NCBI GenBank assembly: GCA_025359845.1
Contig: JANYDT010000223.1
Location: 1-44,770, forward strand
Length of the DNA: 44,770 nucleotides
Source: Acidimicrobiia bacterium
Lineage (GTDB): Bacteria; Actinomycetota; Acidimicrobiia; Acidimicrobiales; JANYDT01
Direction: 5' to 3'
Shown here: positions 8,888 to 16,117 of the stretch, piece after piece
How the letters are laid out: each line of letters begins with the position of its first letter
Numbering within the stretch: the stretch's first letter is position 1
Position numbers and translations under genes: made by a program
The notes under the pieces: model-generated
The model's database searches: none
What the model was told of the DNA's origin: nothing
Seen by the model: only the letters and a program-made list of their open reading frames with translations

Positions 8888-10287
8888 ATGACTGGGTCCC
8901 TGAACTGGACCGAATCGGCCATGTGCATATCGTTGCCATTGGGGGCGCGGCGATGAGCGCGCTCGCCCATATTCTCCTCGCCGAAGGTCATCGGGTATCG
9001 GGAAGTGATCAGAGCGACGGACTGGTGCTCGACGCGCTTCGCAACGCCGGGGCGAAAGTCTGGATTGGCCACGACCGCACTCACATCGACGGCGCCGATC
9101 TCGTGGCGGTATCCACTGCGATTGGGCCTGGCAATCCTGAACTCGATGCCGCGATTGCCCAAGGTATCCCGGTGGCCGGAAGGCCGGCGATGATGGAAGC
9201 GATCGCTCGGGGTAAGCGCACCGTGGCCGTCTCGGGCACGCACGGCAAGACCACGACCTCGGCCATGTTGGCGTTGGCCCTCGATTCGGCGGGCTTCGCT
9301 CCGTCGTTCATAGTCGGAGGACTCGTCCGCCAGCTCGGGACGGGAGTGCGCTGGAATCCCGGCCCGTGGCTGACCGTCGAGGCCGACGAGAGTGACGGTT
9401 CGTTCGTGCGATTCCGAGCAGAGTCGGTGATCGTCACCAATATTGAGGAAGACCACCTCGACTTTCATAAGTCGATGGCCAACCTCGAGGCGGCGTTCGA
9501 CGCATTCGTGGATCAATCGACCGGTGTTCGGGTCGTCGGCGCGGACGACGAAGGGGCGCGACGCCTGCACCAGCGACACCGAAACATGATCAGTTACGGC
9601 ACCGATCCCGAGGCCGATTTCCATATCGCTGACTACGTCGTCGATGGAATGGGATCGCGCCTGCGAGTCGAACGGGCGGGTCGACTCGTAGCCGAAGTTG
9701 TTCTGCGCGTGCCCGGACTGCACAACGCTCGCAACGCGGTCGCCGTGCTCGCCATGGGCGTCGAATTGGGTGCGCCCATCGATCGCCTAGTGGCCTCTCT
9801 GGGTGAGTTCGCAGGGGTGGCCCGGCGCTTCGAATGGCGCGGTGAAGCCAATGGCATCACCTTCATCGATGACTATGGCCATCTGCCGGCCAAGGTCTTG
9901 GCCACGTTGCGCGCCGCGCGCGCGATAGCGCCGGGCGCGGGCTGGAGGCGGATAGTGGCCGTATTCCAACCTCATCGGTACACGCGTACGGAGGCGCTCG
10001 GAGCCGACTTCGGGGATGTTTTTTCGGATGCTGACCTGATCGTCGTCACGCCGATCTACGCCGCTGGCCAGGCCCCGATTCCGGGAGTGTCGAGCCAACG
10101 GATTTCTGACGCGGTGCGAGCCCGACACCCCGAGGCCGCCGTGGTCGATGTGAGCGATCGCGCCGAGTTGGTCGCTTTCCTCGCGGGGGAACTGCGAGCC
10201 GGCGATGTGTGCATAACCTTGAACGCGGGCGACTTGACGACACTTCCCGACGAACTCCTCTCACTGCTGGAGCCCGGTCGTGGCTGA
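8884..10287 (+). CDS. murC: UDP-N-acetylmuramate:L-alanine ligase MurC
   Basis: MurC begins stem peptide synthesis by joining L-alanine to UDP-MurNAc with ATP. The N-terminal nucleotide-binding segment HIVAIGGAAMSALAHIL, the ATP loop GTHGKTTT at residues 118-125, and ESDGSFVRF, NIEEDHLDFH and FQPHRYTRT are all present. The reading frame is open for another 106 codons upstream inside ftsW, but the ATG in the ATGA overlap with the ftsW stop gives the normal 467 residues. In the late motif usually written DDYGHHP, this protein has DDYGHLP, so one histidine is replaced by leucine. The last bases overlap murB by eight. Confidence 0.96.
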   Translation: MNDWVPELDRIGHVHIVAIGGAAMSALAHILLAEGHRVSGSDQSDGLVLDALRNAGAKVWIGHDRTHIDGADLVAVSTAIGPGNPELDAAIAQGIPVAGRPAMMEAIARGKRTVAVSGTHGKTTTSAMLALALDSAGFAPSFIVGGLVRQLGTGVRWNPGPWLTVEADESDGSFVRFRAESVIVTNIEEDHLDFHKSMANLEAAFDAFVDQSTGVRVVGADDEGARRLHQRHRNMISYGTDPEADFHIADYVVDGMGSRLRVERAGRLVAEVVLRVPGLHNARNAVAVLAMGVELGAPIDRLVASLGEFAGVARRFEWRGEANGITFIDDYGHLPAKVLATLRAARAIAPGAGWRRIVAVFQPHRYTRTEALGADFGDVFSDADLIVVTPIYAAGQAPIPGVSSQRISDAVRARHPEAAVVDVSDRAELVAFLAGELRAGDVCITLNAGDLTTLPDELLSLLEPGRG

Positions 10288-11284
10288 CGTTGCGAACCGG
10301 CCGGGCGCAGTCACCCGCCCTGACTTCGATGCGGCGGCGAGGGTGTTGGGTGATCGGGTGAGACGCGAAGTCTTGCTCGCGGCGTCCACAACTCTGCGGG
10401 TTGGCGGGAGAGCTGCGCTGCTTTTTCGAGTAAATGACCCCGATGAGCTGTTCGATATTAGGGCGGCGGTGCAGCGATTCGGCCTCGATGTGCTGTGCGT
10501 CGGCCAGGGGTCCAACCTACTCATCGCCGATGAAGGTTTTGCTGGTTTGGTGCTCGAGTTCGCTGGCCTGTTCGAGGAAATAACGGTACGGGGATCCACG
10601 GTGACGGCGGGCGCGGCGGTGAAGTTGCCGGTTCTGGCCCGGAAGACGGCGGCGGCGGGGTTGACGGGTCTCGAGTGGGCCGTGGGCGTGCCGGGCTCGG
10701 TTGGCGGCGCCGTAGCCATGAACGCAGGGGGACACGGCTCCGATGTTGGCGCGAACCTCCACCATGTCCGAGTGATCGACCTTCGCGGCGCCGGACCGAT
10801 CGAAGAGCGATCGGTTTCAGATCTCGATCTCGCGTACCGGCACTCGGCCATCGGCTCGAAAGAGGTCGTCTTGGATGCGACATTCGAGCTGCAACCGGGC
10901 GACCGAAGCCGCTCCGAGGTCGAGATTTCCGAGATCGTGCGCTGGCGCCGCGAACATCAGCCGGGCGGCTCGAACTGCGGATCGGTCTTTACCAATCCGC
11001 CGGGAGACAGCGCAGGACGCCTCATCGATCAAGCAGGATTGCGCGGCGCCCGGCTCGGATCGGCATCGGTATCAGAGAAACATGCAAACTTCATTCAGGC
11101 CGACGAGTCTGCCCTTGCGGCCGATATTTGGAGTTTGATCCAACACGTCCGAGATGAGGTCTACCGAGTATCGGGGGTTTTGCTTCAGCCCGAGGTTCGA
11201 ACGGTGGGTCTCGCCGCACTGCTTCATCCGTCGCGTCGCGCCGCCGAGTTAGAAAGGCCGAACGATCATGCATCCGCCCCGTGA
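10280..11284 (+). CDS. murB: UDP-N-acetylenolpyruvoylglucosamine reductase MurB (type I)
   Basis: MurB is an FAD enzyme that uses NADPH to reduce the enolpyruvyl group of UDP-GlcNAc-enolpyruvate to UDP-MurNAc. FAD-binding segments VGQGSNLL and GVPGSVGGAVAMNAG are present. The catalytic serine lies in SNCGSVFTNP and the catalytic glutamate in LQPEVRTVG near the C-terminus. The length of 334 residues is typical. The GTG start is inside the last codons of murC (8-base overlap). The product feeds MurC, encoded just upstream. The C-terminal 20 residues or so after the RTVG motif are extra. Confidence 0.95.
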   Translation: MADVANRPGAVTRPDFDAAARVLGDRVRREVLLAASTTLRVGGRAALLFRVNDPDELFDIRAAVQRFGLDVLCVGQGSNLLIADEGFAGLVLEFAGLFEEITVRGSTVTAGAAVKLPVLARKTAAAGLTGLEWAVGVPGSVGGAVAMNAGGHGSDVGANLHHVRVIDLRGAGPIEERSVSDLDLAYRHSAIGSKEVVLDATFELQPGDRSRSEVEISEIVRWRREHQPGGSNCGSVFTNPPGDSAGRLIDQAGLRGARLGSASVSEKHANFIQADESALAADIWSLIQHVRDEVYRVSGVLLQPEVRTVGLAALLHPSRRAAELERPNDHASAP

Positions 11285-12539
11285 CCGACGTATGCCACCG
11301 CCACCGTTGGCCGACGCTGTTTCGAGTCGCTGGGGATCGTCGCCCGAGCCCGAGCGTCCAACGCCAACGGACGGCGAGCCCGCAGGGCACGGCACTCGTG
11401 GCCGGCGCCCGGTGCAGGGGCGCAACCCTTCGGAGGAAAACCAGCGGATCGCCCAAAGAAGAGCGGAGGTCGTTGAGGCGGCTGAACGGTCGCAGCGCCG
11501 ACGGTCAGTGGTTGTGGCTCTCCTTGCGGGTCTCTTCATTGGCGGCATCGCGCTGGTGTTTTCGCCGGCTGGAGGAGTGGCGCGTATCGACGTGGTGGGG
11601 GCCACCCGTACCTCCGGGGATGCTATTCGGGTGGCTAGCGGCGTAGGCCGCGGTCGGGCCATCATCTTGGTGCGGAGCGAAACGGTTCGGCGCCGCCTTG
11701 AAAAGCTTCCGTGGGTCGCCCGCGCTCGTGTGGCGCGAATCATGGATGGGGCCCACCCGGTGCTACGCATCACCGTCGTCGAGCGCGTTGCAGTGGCGGC
11801 AGTCCGAGTCAAAAACGGCACGTGGTTGACAGTTGATTCAACCGGCAGAGTCTTGGCCCACACGCGGACCAAGCCGGCCACCCTGGTAGCCGTAACTGTG
11901 GAACGGATACCGGCGACGCCGATGAGCGCCAGGATTCTGGCGACCCGTATCGCCCCCGTTCTCGAAGCAGTTTCGCCGTTCGGCGCGGCAGCCCTCACGG
12001 GCGACGGAGTGTTCGCGTTGGGAGTTGTCTTCGCGGGAGTGATCCCGGGGGAGCGAGACACCCCGCTCAAGGGTGGTGTCGACGCGATTGTGGCGGGCCG
12101 ACAGATCCCCGAAAACGCTCAACGGGGCGTGTTGATCGCAAGACGCCTGCCGCCGTCGATCGTAGGTTCGACCAGGGCGAGCACAATCGTTGTGCAGGTG
12201 GACGGCGATCGAGTGCGAGTGCTCGTTCCCAGCCTGGCGAGTGATCAGCCGGAGCCCGCGGGCGCGGGTCTATCAGTGGCCTCTCGCCCTGTGGCCTTCG
12301 ACTTCGGTGCCGTCGACGTTTCCAAAGCGGATGGGTCCACGACGAGCAATGGCGCCCAGGGCGGCATCGACTCCTCGTCGCCGCCGGTTCCGTCCCACTC
12401 GGCGACGACTGAAGGCTCGTTGGCTTCAGTTGAACGCCGGATGCGAGCCCTCGAAATCTTGGCGAGCGCGTTGGACCCGCGCCACACGTTGGTCGTGGAC
12501 CTGTCGGTTCCGGATTCCCCCGTCGTCACTCCCGTTTAG
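11268..12539 (+). CDS. ftsQ: Cell division protein FtsQ/DivIB
   Basis: FtsQ is a bitopic membrane protein that links early division proteins to FtsW and FtsI. After about 80 polar, Pro-rich cytoplasmic residues there is one membrane segment (VVVALLAGLFIGGIALVF, near residues 84-101). A POTRA domain follows, starting ARIDVVGATRTSGDAIR and containing the typical LPWVARARVAR and VVERVAVAAV stretches. At 423 residues it is longer than usual (about 250-320), with an extra low-complexity Ser/Pro region near residues 345-385. The ATG lies inside the end of murB, with AAAGG 10 bases upstream. A noncoding leader separates it from ftsZ; no ftsA is present. Confidence 0.9.
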   Translation: MHPPRDRRMPPPPLADAVSSRWGSSPEPERPTPTDGEPAGHGTRGRRPVQGRNPSEENQRIAQRRAEVVEAAERSQRRRSVVVALLAGLFIGGIALVFSPAGGVARIDVVGATRTSGDAIRVASGVGRGRAIILVRSETVRRRLEKLPWVARARVARIMDGAHPVLRITVVERVAVAAVRVKNGTWLTVDSTGRVLAHTRTKPATLVAVTVERIPATPMSARILATRIAPVLEAVSPFGAAALTGDGVFALGVVFAGVIPGERDTPLKGGVDAIVAGRQIPENAQRGVLIARRLPPSIVGSTRASTIVVQVDGDRVRVLVPSLASDQPEPAGAGLSVASRPVAFDFGAVDVSKADGSTTSNGAQGGIDSSSPPVPSHSATTEGSLASVERRMRALEILASALDPRHTLVVDLSVPDSPVVTPV

Positions 12540-12545
12540 ATGTAC

Positions 12546-12574
12546 TTGACGTTGCGTATCAAAACCCGTAGACT
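12546..12574 (+). promoter_or_regulatory. Predicted sigma70-type promoter for ftsZ
   Basis: A -35 box TTGACG (12546-12551) is followed after exactly 17 bases by a -10 box TAGACT (12569-12574). Both fit the primary sigma factor consensus known in Actinomycetota (TTGACN and TANNNT). It sits just after the ftsQ stop and about 165 bases before the ftsZ start chosen here, so ftsZ should have its own transcript as well as read-through from the dcw operon. A second TTGACA at 12593-12598 has no convincing -10 box at the right distance. Confidence 0.7.
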
Positions 12575-12607
12575 GCAAGCATCTACAACAGATTGACATA
12601 ACTGTAA

Positions 12608-12622
12608 ACCTTCAGTTGAGGT
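12608..12622 (+). promoter_or_regulatory. Imperfect inverted repeat in the ftsZ leader
   Basis: The 15-base stretch ACCTTCAGTTGAGGT has half sites ACCT(T)CA and TGAGGT that pair with one bulged base. It lies downstream of the predicted promoter and about 120 bases before the ftsZ start, inside the transcribed leader. It could be an operator or a small RNA hairpin. No regulator is identified from the sequence. Confidence 0.3.
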
Positions 12623-12726
12623 CAAGGGTCTGAGAGGATTTTCCTTGTCTGAAGTTTCGGTTCTTCCCCGAGCCGTTCGTCTTGAACGATTCACTACTTA
12701 CCGGTGGCCATTCCACCGATATCCCT

Positions 12727-12732
12727 GGAGGT
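12727..12732 (+). promoter_or_regulatory. Shine-Dalgarno site that fixes the ftsZ start
   Basis: A GGAGGT sequence lies eight bases before the TTG at 12741. It decides between that TTG and a more distant in-frame TTG at 12645, which has no such site and would add 32 residues unlike any FtsZ N-terminus. Confidence 0.8.
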
Positions 12733-12740
12733 CACATCCC

Positions 12741-13835
12741 TTGGTCCCGCCACAGAATTATCTCGCAATGATCAAGGTCGTCGGTGCCGGCGGCGGCGGA
12801 GTAAACGCGGTCAATCGCATGATCGAGGCGGGGCTCAAAGGCGCCGAATTTATCGCCGTCAACACCGACGCTCAGGCGCTGCTCATGAGCGACGCCGACA
12901 TCAAGCTCGATATTGGTCGAGAACTCACCCGCGGACTCGGAGCCGGGTCAAACCCCGAAGTTGGGCGCCAAGCCGCAGAAGATCATCATGAAGAACTGGT
13001 GGAGGTGCTGAAAGGCTCCGACATGGTGTTTGTCACTGCAGGGGAGGGGGGCGGCACCGGCACTGGCGCGGCGCCGGTCATCGCTGAAATAGCAAAGGGG
13101 CTCGGCGCGCTGACCATTGGCGTAGTCACCCGGCCCTTCGGTTTCGAAGGTCGACGGCGGTCGGTCCAGGCCGAAAACGGGATCCAGGCCCTCAAAGAGA
13201 AGTGCGACACGCTCATCGTGATTCCCAATGATCGGCTGCTTACGGTGGCTGGAGACAAGACCACGATGATGCAGGCCTTCAAAATGGCCGATGAAGTGCT
13301 GCTGCAAGGCGTTCAGGGCATCACCGACTTGATCACCATTCCGGGTGTTATCAACGTCGACTTCGCTGACGTACGGGCCATCCTCCAAGACGCCGGTTCA
13401 TCGCTCATGGGTATCGGATACGGTTCCGGCAACGGGCGGGCGTCGACGGCGGCACGCCAAGCCATCAGTTCTCCCCTCCTCGAAGCGAGCATTGAAGGGG
13501 CCCGAGGCATTCTTCTCAACATTTCCGGTGGCAGCGACCTCGGCCTGTTCGAATTCAACGAGGCGGCCGAGATCGTGCACGCAGTCGCCCATCCCGACGC
13601 CAACATCATAGTTGGTACCGCCATCGACGACGACATGGGCGACGAGGTCCGGGTAACCGTGATTGCCGCAGGATTCGATCGATGGGACGAGCAGCGCACG
13701 GGTAAAGCGGCGGAGGCCGGCTCGAAGCGGCCGGCATTAGCCGTGGTGGCTGATCATCAGGCCGATCCATTCGCAACTGATGACGACGACCTCGATTTTG
13801 AGGATGACTTCGACGTTCCTTCGTTCCTCAAGTAG
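12741..13835 (+). CDS. ftsZ: Cell division GTPase FtsZ
   Basis: FtsZ is the tubulin-like GTPase that forms the division ring at midcell. The segment [20 protein letters not shown] begins at residue 3, the tubulin signature [10 protein letters not shown] is at residues 103-112, and the T7-loop region [11 protein letters not shown] follows. The last residues, FDVPSFLK, form the conserved tail that binds SepF and other partners. The frame stays open to a TTG at 12645, but the TTG at 12741 with its GGAGGT site gives the family N-terminus and 364 residues. No ftsA is encoded beside it; sepF lies 1.4 kb downstream and probably serves as the membrane anchor. Confidence 0.97.
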   Translation: MVPPQNYLAMIKVVGAGGGGVNAVNRMIEAGLKGAEFIAVNTDAQALLMSDADIKLDIGRELTRGLGAGSNPEVGRQAAEDHHEELVEVLKGSDMVFVTAGEGGGTGTGAAPVIAEIAKGLGALTIGVVTRPFGFEGRRRSVQAENGIQALKEKCDTLIVIPNDRLLTVAGDKTTMMQAFKMADEVLLQGVQGITDLITIPGVINVDFADVRAILQDAGSSLMGIGYGSGNGRASTAARQAISSPLLEASIEGARGILLNISGGSDLGLFEFNEAAEIVHAVAHPDANIIVGTAIDDDMGDEVRVTVIAAGFDRWDEQRTGKAAEAGSKRPALAVVADHQADPFATDDDDLDFEDDFDVPSFLK

Positions 13836-13842
13836 GTACCCG

Positions 13843-14520
13843 TTGGGCGAGAGTCGCGTCGAAGTTCGATTCACCGATTCCACTGACCCAGATTTGGCGG
13901 TGGGCGCGGCCCCTGACGGACCGCGATATTGCTGGTCGCACTTCACCGTCCATCCGTGCACTTGGCTCCGTCAGGTGCACGGGCGTCGCGTCGTTCGGGT
14001 CGACCGCCCAGGCCAACACGCTGGAGCACTGGCGGACGGCGTCATCACGGCGGTGACCGGCGCGGCCTTAGCCGTCGTCGTGGCTGACTGCGCTCCGATC
14101 GCCTTGATCAGCTCCGATGCGGTGGGAGTCGTCCACGGCGGTTGGCGGGGACTCGAGGCGGGGGTGCTCGGTGCGTCCGTAGCGAAGATGCGCCAAGTTG
14201 CGTCCGGACCGATTTCGGCTCGACTGGGGCCGTGCATCCACGGCGAGTGCTACGAATTCGGCCGCCAAGATCTAGATCGGCTGGTACGTCGTTTCGGCCC
14301 TTCCGTTCAATCGCGCACCACGTGGGGCACTCCAGCCCTCGACTTACCGGAAGTCGTTCGGATTGAACTCCGTCGCCATGGGGTGACCCTTGAAAAGTCG
14401 CAGGCCGACGAAGATCGGTGCACCGCTTGTGGTCCGTCTTTGTGGTCGTTCCGGGCCCGCAGAGACCGACAGCGCCAGGGCGTGGTGGCTTGGATCGAGC
14501 CCCTGCACAGGGAATCGTGA
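13843..14520 (+). CDS. pgeF: Peptidoglycan editing factor PgeF (YfiH family)
   Basis: This family (formerly called multicopper polyphenol oxidase or DUF152) contains PgeF, a cytoplasmic hydrolase shown in E. coli to remove wrongly built UDP-MurNAc-L-Ser. The metal-binding residues are visible as H46 in QVHGRRV, C83 in VADCAPIAL and H98 in VHGGWRG; the GPCIHGECYEFG segment follows. The frame is open 63 bases further up inside ftsZ, but the TTG at 13843, eight bases after the ftsZ stop with AGGT upstream, gives 225 residues and a normal N-terminus. It is usually placed between ftsZ and the yggS-type gene in Actinomycetota. Confidence 0.9.
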   Translation: MGESRVEVRFTDSTDPDLAVGAAPDGPRYCWSHFTVHPCTWLRQVHGRRVVRVDRPGQHAGALADGVITAVTGAALAVVVADCAPIALISSDAVGVVHGGWRGLEAGVLGASVAKMRQVASGPISARLGPCIHGECYEFGRQDLDRLVRRFGPSVQSRTTWGTPALDLPEVVRIELRRHGVTLEKSQADEDRCTACGPSLWSFRARRDRQRQGVVAWIEPLHRES

Positions 14521-15194
14521 TCGACCGCGAAACTCTGGCCCCGGACGAGACGATTCGCCAGCGTATCGAGGCCCTGCACAACAAGATTGCCGAGGCCGGC
14601 GGTGATCCGGGCGACATCGAGATCGTCGCCGTGACCAAAGGATTCGGTCCCGACACGGTGCGGGCCGCGCTCGGCGCCGGACTGGTCAGCATCGGCGAGA
14701 ACTTTGCCGATGAGCTCGTTGGCAAAGCCGAACTGCTGGCCCAAACCGAACCGAAGGCCGCTTGGCATTTTCTCGGGTCGCTTCAGACCAACAAGATCAA
14801 TCGCCTCCTTCCGTTCGTCAATTGTTGGCAAAGCGTCGACTCTGTGCATCGCGTGGAGGCCTTGGCGAAGCGGTCGCCGGGCGCGGCCATCCTCATCCAG
14901 GTTCGCCTCGACGACGGGGCAGGGCGCGCCGGCGCGGCGTTTTCGGAGACGACCGACCTCGTGGCCAGATCTCGCGACCTCGGCCTTGTCGTTCGAGGCC
15001 TGATGGGCGTCGCCCCTATCGATCCCCAAACCGCGTCAAGTAGATTCGCGGCACTGGTGCGAGCCGCCGACGGTCTCTCTCTTCCGGTCCGTTCAATCGG
15101 TATGAGCGACGACTTCGAACTTGCGGTGCGCGCCGGCTCCACCATGATCCGAATCGGCACGGCGCTCTTCGGACGGAGAAAGAACACAGGATGA
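14517..15194 (+). CDS. yggS: PLP homeostasis protein, YggS/PLPBP family
   Basis: This is a pyridoxal phosphate-binding protein of the YggS/PROSC/YlmE family, which balances PLP and amino acid pools and has no known catalytic reaction. The PLP lysine is K41 in VAVTKGF. The family segments GENFADEL, WHFLGSLQTNKI, RGLMGV and SIGMSDDFE followed by GSTMIRIGTALFG are clear. The length of 225 residues is normal. The GTG start in the GTGA overlap with the pgeF stop is preferred over a GTG about 100 bases upstream. It sits between ftsZ and sepF, as is common in Gram-positive bacteria. Confidence 0.95.
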   Translation: MIDRETLAPDETIRQRIEALHNKIAEAGGDPGDIEIVAVTKGFGPDTVRAALGAGLVSIGENFADELVGKAELLAQTEPKAAWHFLGSLQTNKINRLLPFVNCWQSVDSVHRVEALAKRSPGAAILIQVRLDDGAGRAGAAFSETTDLVARSRDLGLVVRGLMGVAPIDPQTASSRFAALVRAADGLSLPVRSIGMSDDFELAVRAGSTMIRIGTALFGRRKNTG

Positions 15195-15216
15195 GCGATA
15201 GGCTGACATCGGGTTG

Positions 15217-15252
15217 CGCGTGCCGTTGCTCTCGCACGCGTATCGAGATACG
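15217..15252 (+). promoter_or_regulatory. Hairpin and perfect inverted repeat upstream of sepF
   Basis: Two neighbouring symmetric elements occupy the 81-base gap before sepF. CGCGTGC (15217-15223) can pair with GCACGCG (15234-15240) across a 10-base loop. Overlapping its end, CGTATC-GA-GATACG (15239-15252) is a perfect 6+2+6 inverted repeat ending 23 bases before the sepF ATG. A weak promoter-like pair, TTGCTC (15226-15231) and TACGAC (15249-15254) with 17 bases between, overlaps both. The layout would suit an operator over a promoter, but no regulator is known. Confidence 0.4.
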
Positions 15253-15275
15253 ACATTCAATGATGAGGAGCAGTG

Positions 15276-15809
15276 ATGGCAGGACTTTGGAAGCGAGCGA
15301 TGGAGGTCCTGGGGCTTAGTGATGGTGACACTTATGCCGACTTCGAGGCTTACGAAGATCAGGGCCCGCCCCAGCCAGTCCGACGGGGTCCGATGAACCG
15401 AGCCGACTCGGAAGGCATGGGCGGCGCCAAAGCAGTGGTTCCACCGGCCGCCCATGAGGCGGGCGGCTCCGGAGTCGGTGGCGTCAGTGTCTTGCCGCGG
15501 TCGCCAGCGGTCCGTACCGTCACCGCTGTCGCCCAACAGGTGCGGGTTCACACCATCACACCTTCTGAGTTCTCCGATTGCCAAGAGATCGGCGAAAGGT
15601 TTCGCGGTGGCCAACCCGTCATAGTCAACCTCGGCGACGTTGATCGAGAACTTACGCGACGCATTGTGGACTTTGCCTCTGGCCTGGTCTACGGGCTGAA
15701 CGGTACGATGAAGAAGGCGGGCGAAAAGGTGTATCTCCTAACGCCGAGCAATGTCGAGGTCTCGGCTGACGAAAAGCGTAAGCTCCAAGACCGCGGCCTG
15801 CTGGCGTAG
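15276..15809 (+). CDS. sepF: Cell division protein SepF
   Basis: SepF bundles and aligns FtsZ filaments and anchors them to the membrane through an N-terminal amphipathic helix. The start MAGLWKRAMEVLGLSDGD fits that helix. A low-complexity linker (about residues 25-85) leads into the conserved SepF domain, with RVHTITPSEFSDCQEIGERF, QPVIVNL, RRIVDFASGLVYGLNGTM and VYLLTPSNVEVS. The ATG at 15276 has GAGGAG five bases upstream; an earlier GTG immediately before it is less likely. The length of 177 residues is typical of Actinomycetota. It replaces FtsA, which is missing from this cluster. Confidence 0.95.
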   Translation: MAGLWKRAMEVLGLSDGDTYADFEAYEDQGPPQPVRRGPMNRADSEGMGGAKAVVPPAAHEAGGSGVGGVSVLPRSPAVRTVTAVAQQVRVHTITPSEFSDCQEIGERFRGGQPVIVNLGDVDRELTRRIVDFASGLVYGLNGTMKKAGEKVYLLTPSNVEVSADEKRKLQDRGLLA

Positions 15810-15814
15810 CGGTT

Positions 15815-16063
15815 ATGGTCATCGGCCGACTCGTTTGCTTGGCGTCTGATGCCCTAATTGCCGCGCTCATCGTTTCGATGGTGCTGAGCTTTTTTCCTCT
15901 CAGCTCCGACTCCCCGCTCGGGAACCTTCGATCCATCTTGACGCGCGTGACCGATCCGCTCTTGCGACCACTTCGCCGGGTCTTGCCGACGATCGGCATG
16001 TTTGATCTTTCGGGAATGGTACTGATTCTTGGCTCACAGATACTCTGTCGTGCTTTGACGTAG
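15815..16063 (+). CDS. YggT family membrane protein
   Basis: This 82-residue protein has two hydrophobic segments (about residues 9-27 and 60-77) around a short polar loop with NLRSILTRVTDPLLRPLRRVLP, which is the typical YggT motif (PLxPxRRxxP). YggT genes lie between sepF and divIVA in many Gram-positive genomes. The exact function is unknown; roles in division-site or envelope organisation have been suggested. It starts five bases after the sepF stop and should share its transcript. Confidence 0.88.
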   Translation: MVIGRLVCLASDALIAALIVSMVLSFFPLSSDSPLGNLRSILTRVTDPLLRPLRRVLPTIGMFDLSGMVLILGSQILCRALT

Positions 16064-16117
16064 ACGAGCTCGCTGACTGTCCCCATTTCCGTCGCGTCCC
16101 CCGATACCATTGGAGCC

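Noticed and set aside
8764-9723. Minus-strand frame of 319 codons opposite murC
   Set aside because: Shadow of a high-GC gene; the product is His/Arg-rich and murC is certain.
12593-12621. Second ftsZ promoter starting at TTGACA
   Set aside because: The bases 17-18 further on (TTGAGG or TGAGGT) do not resemble a -10 box.
12645-12740. Longer FtsZ start at a TTG
   Set aside because: No ribosome site, and the added 32 residues are unlike FtsZ; GGAGGT fixes the TTG at 12741.
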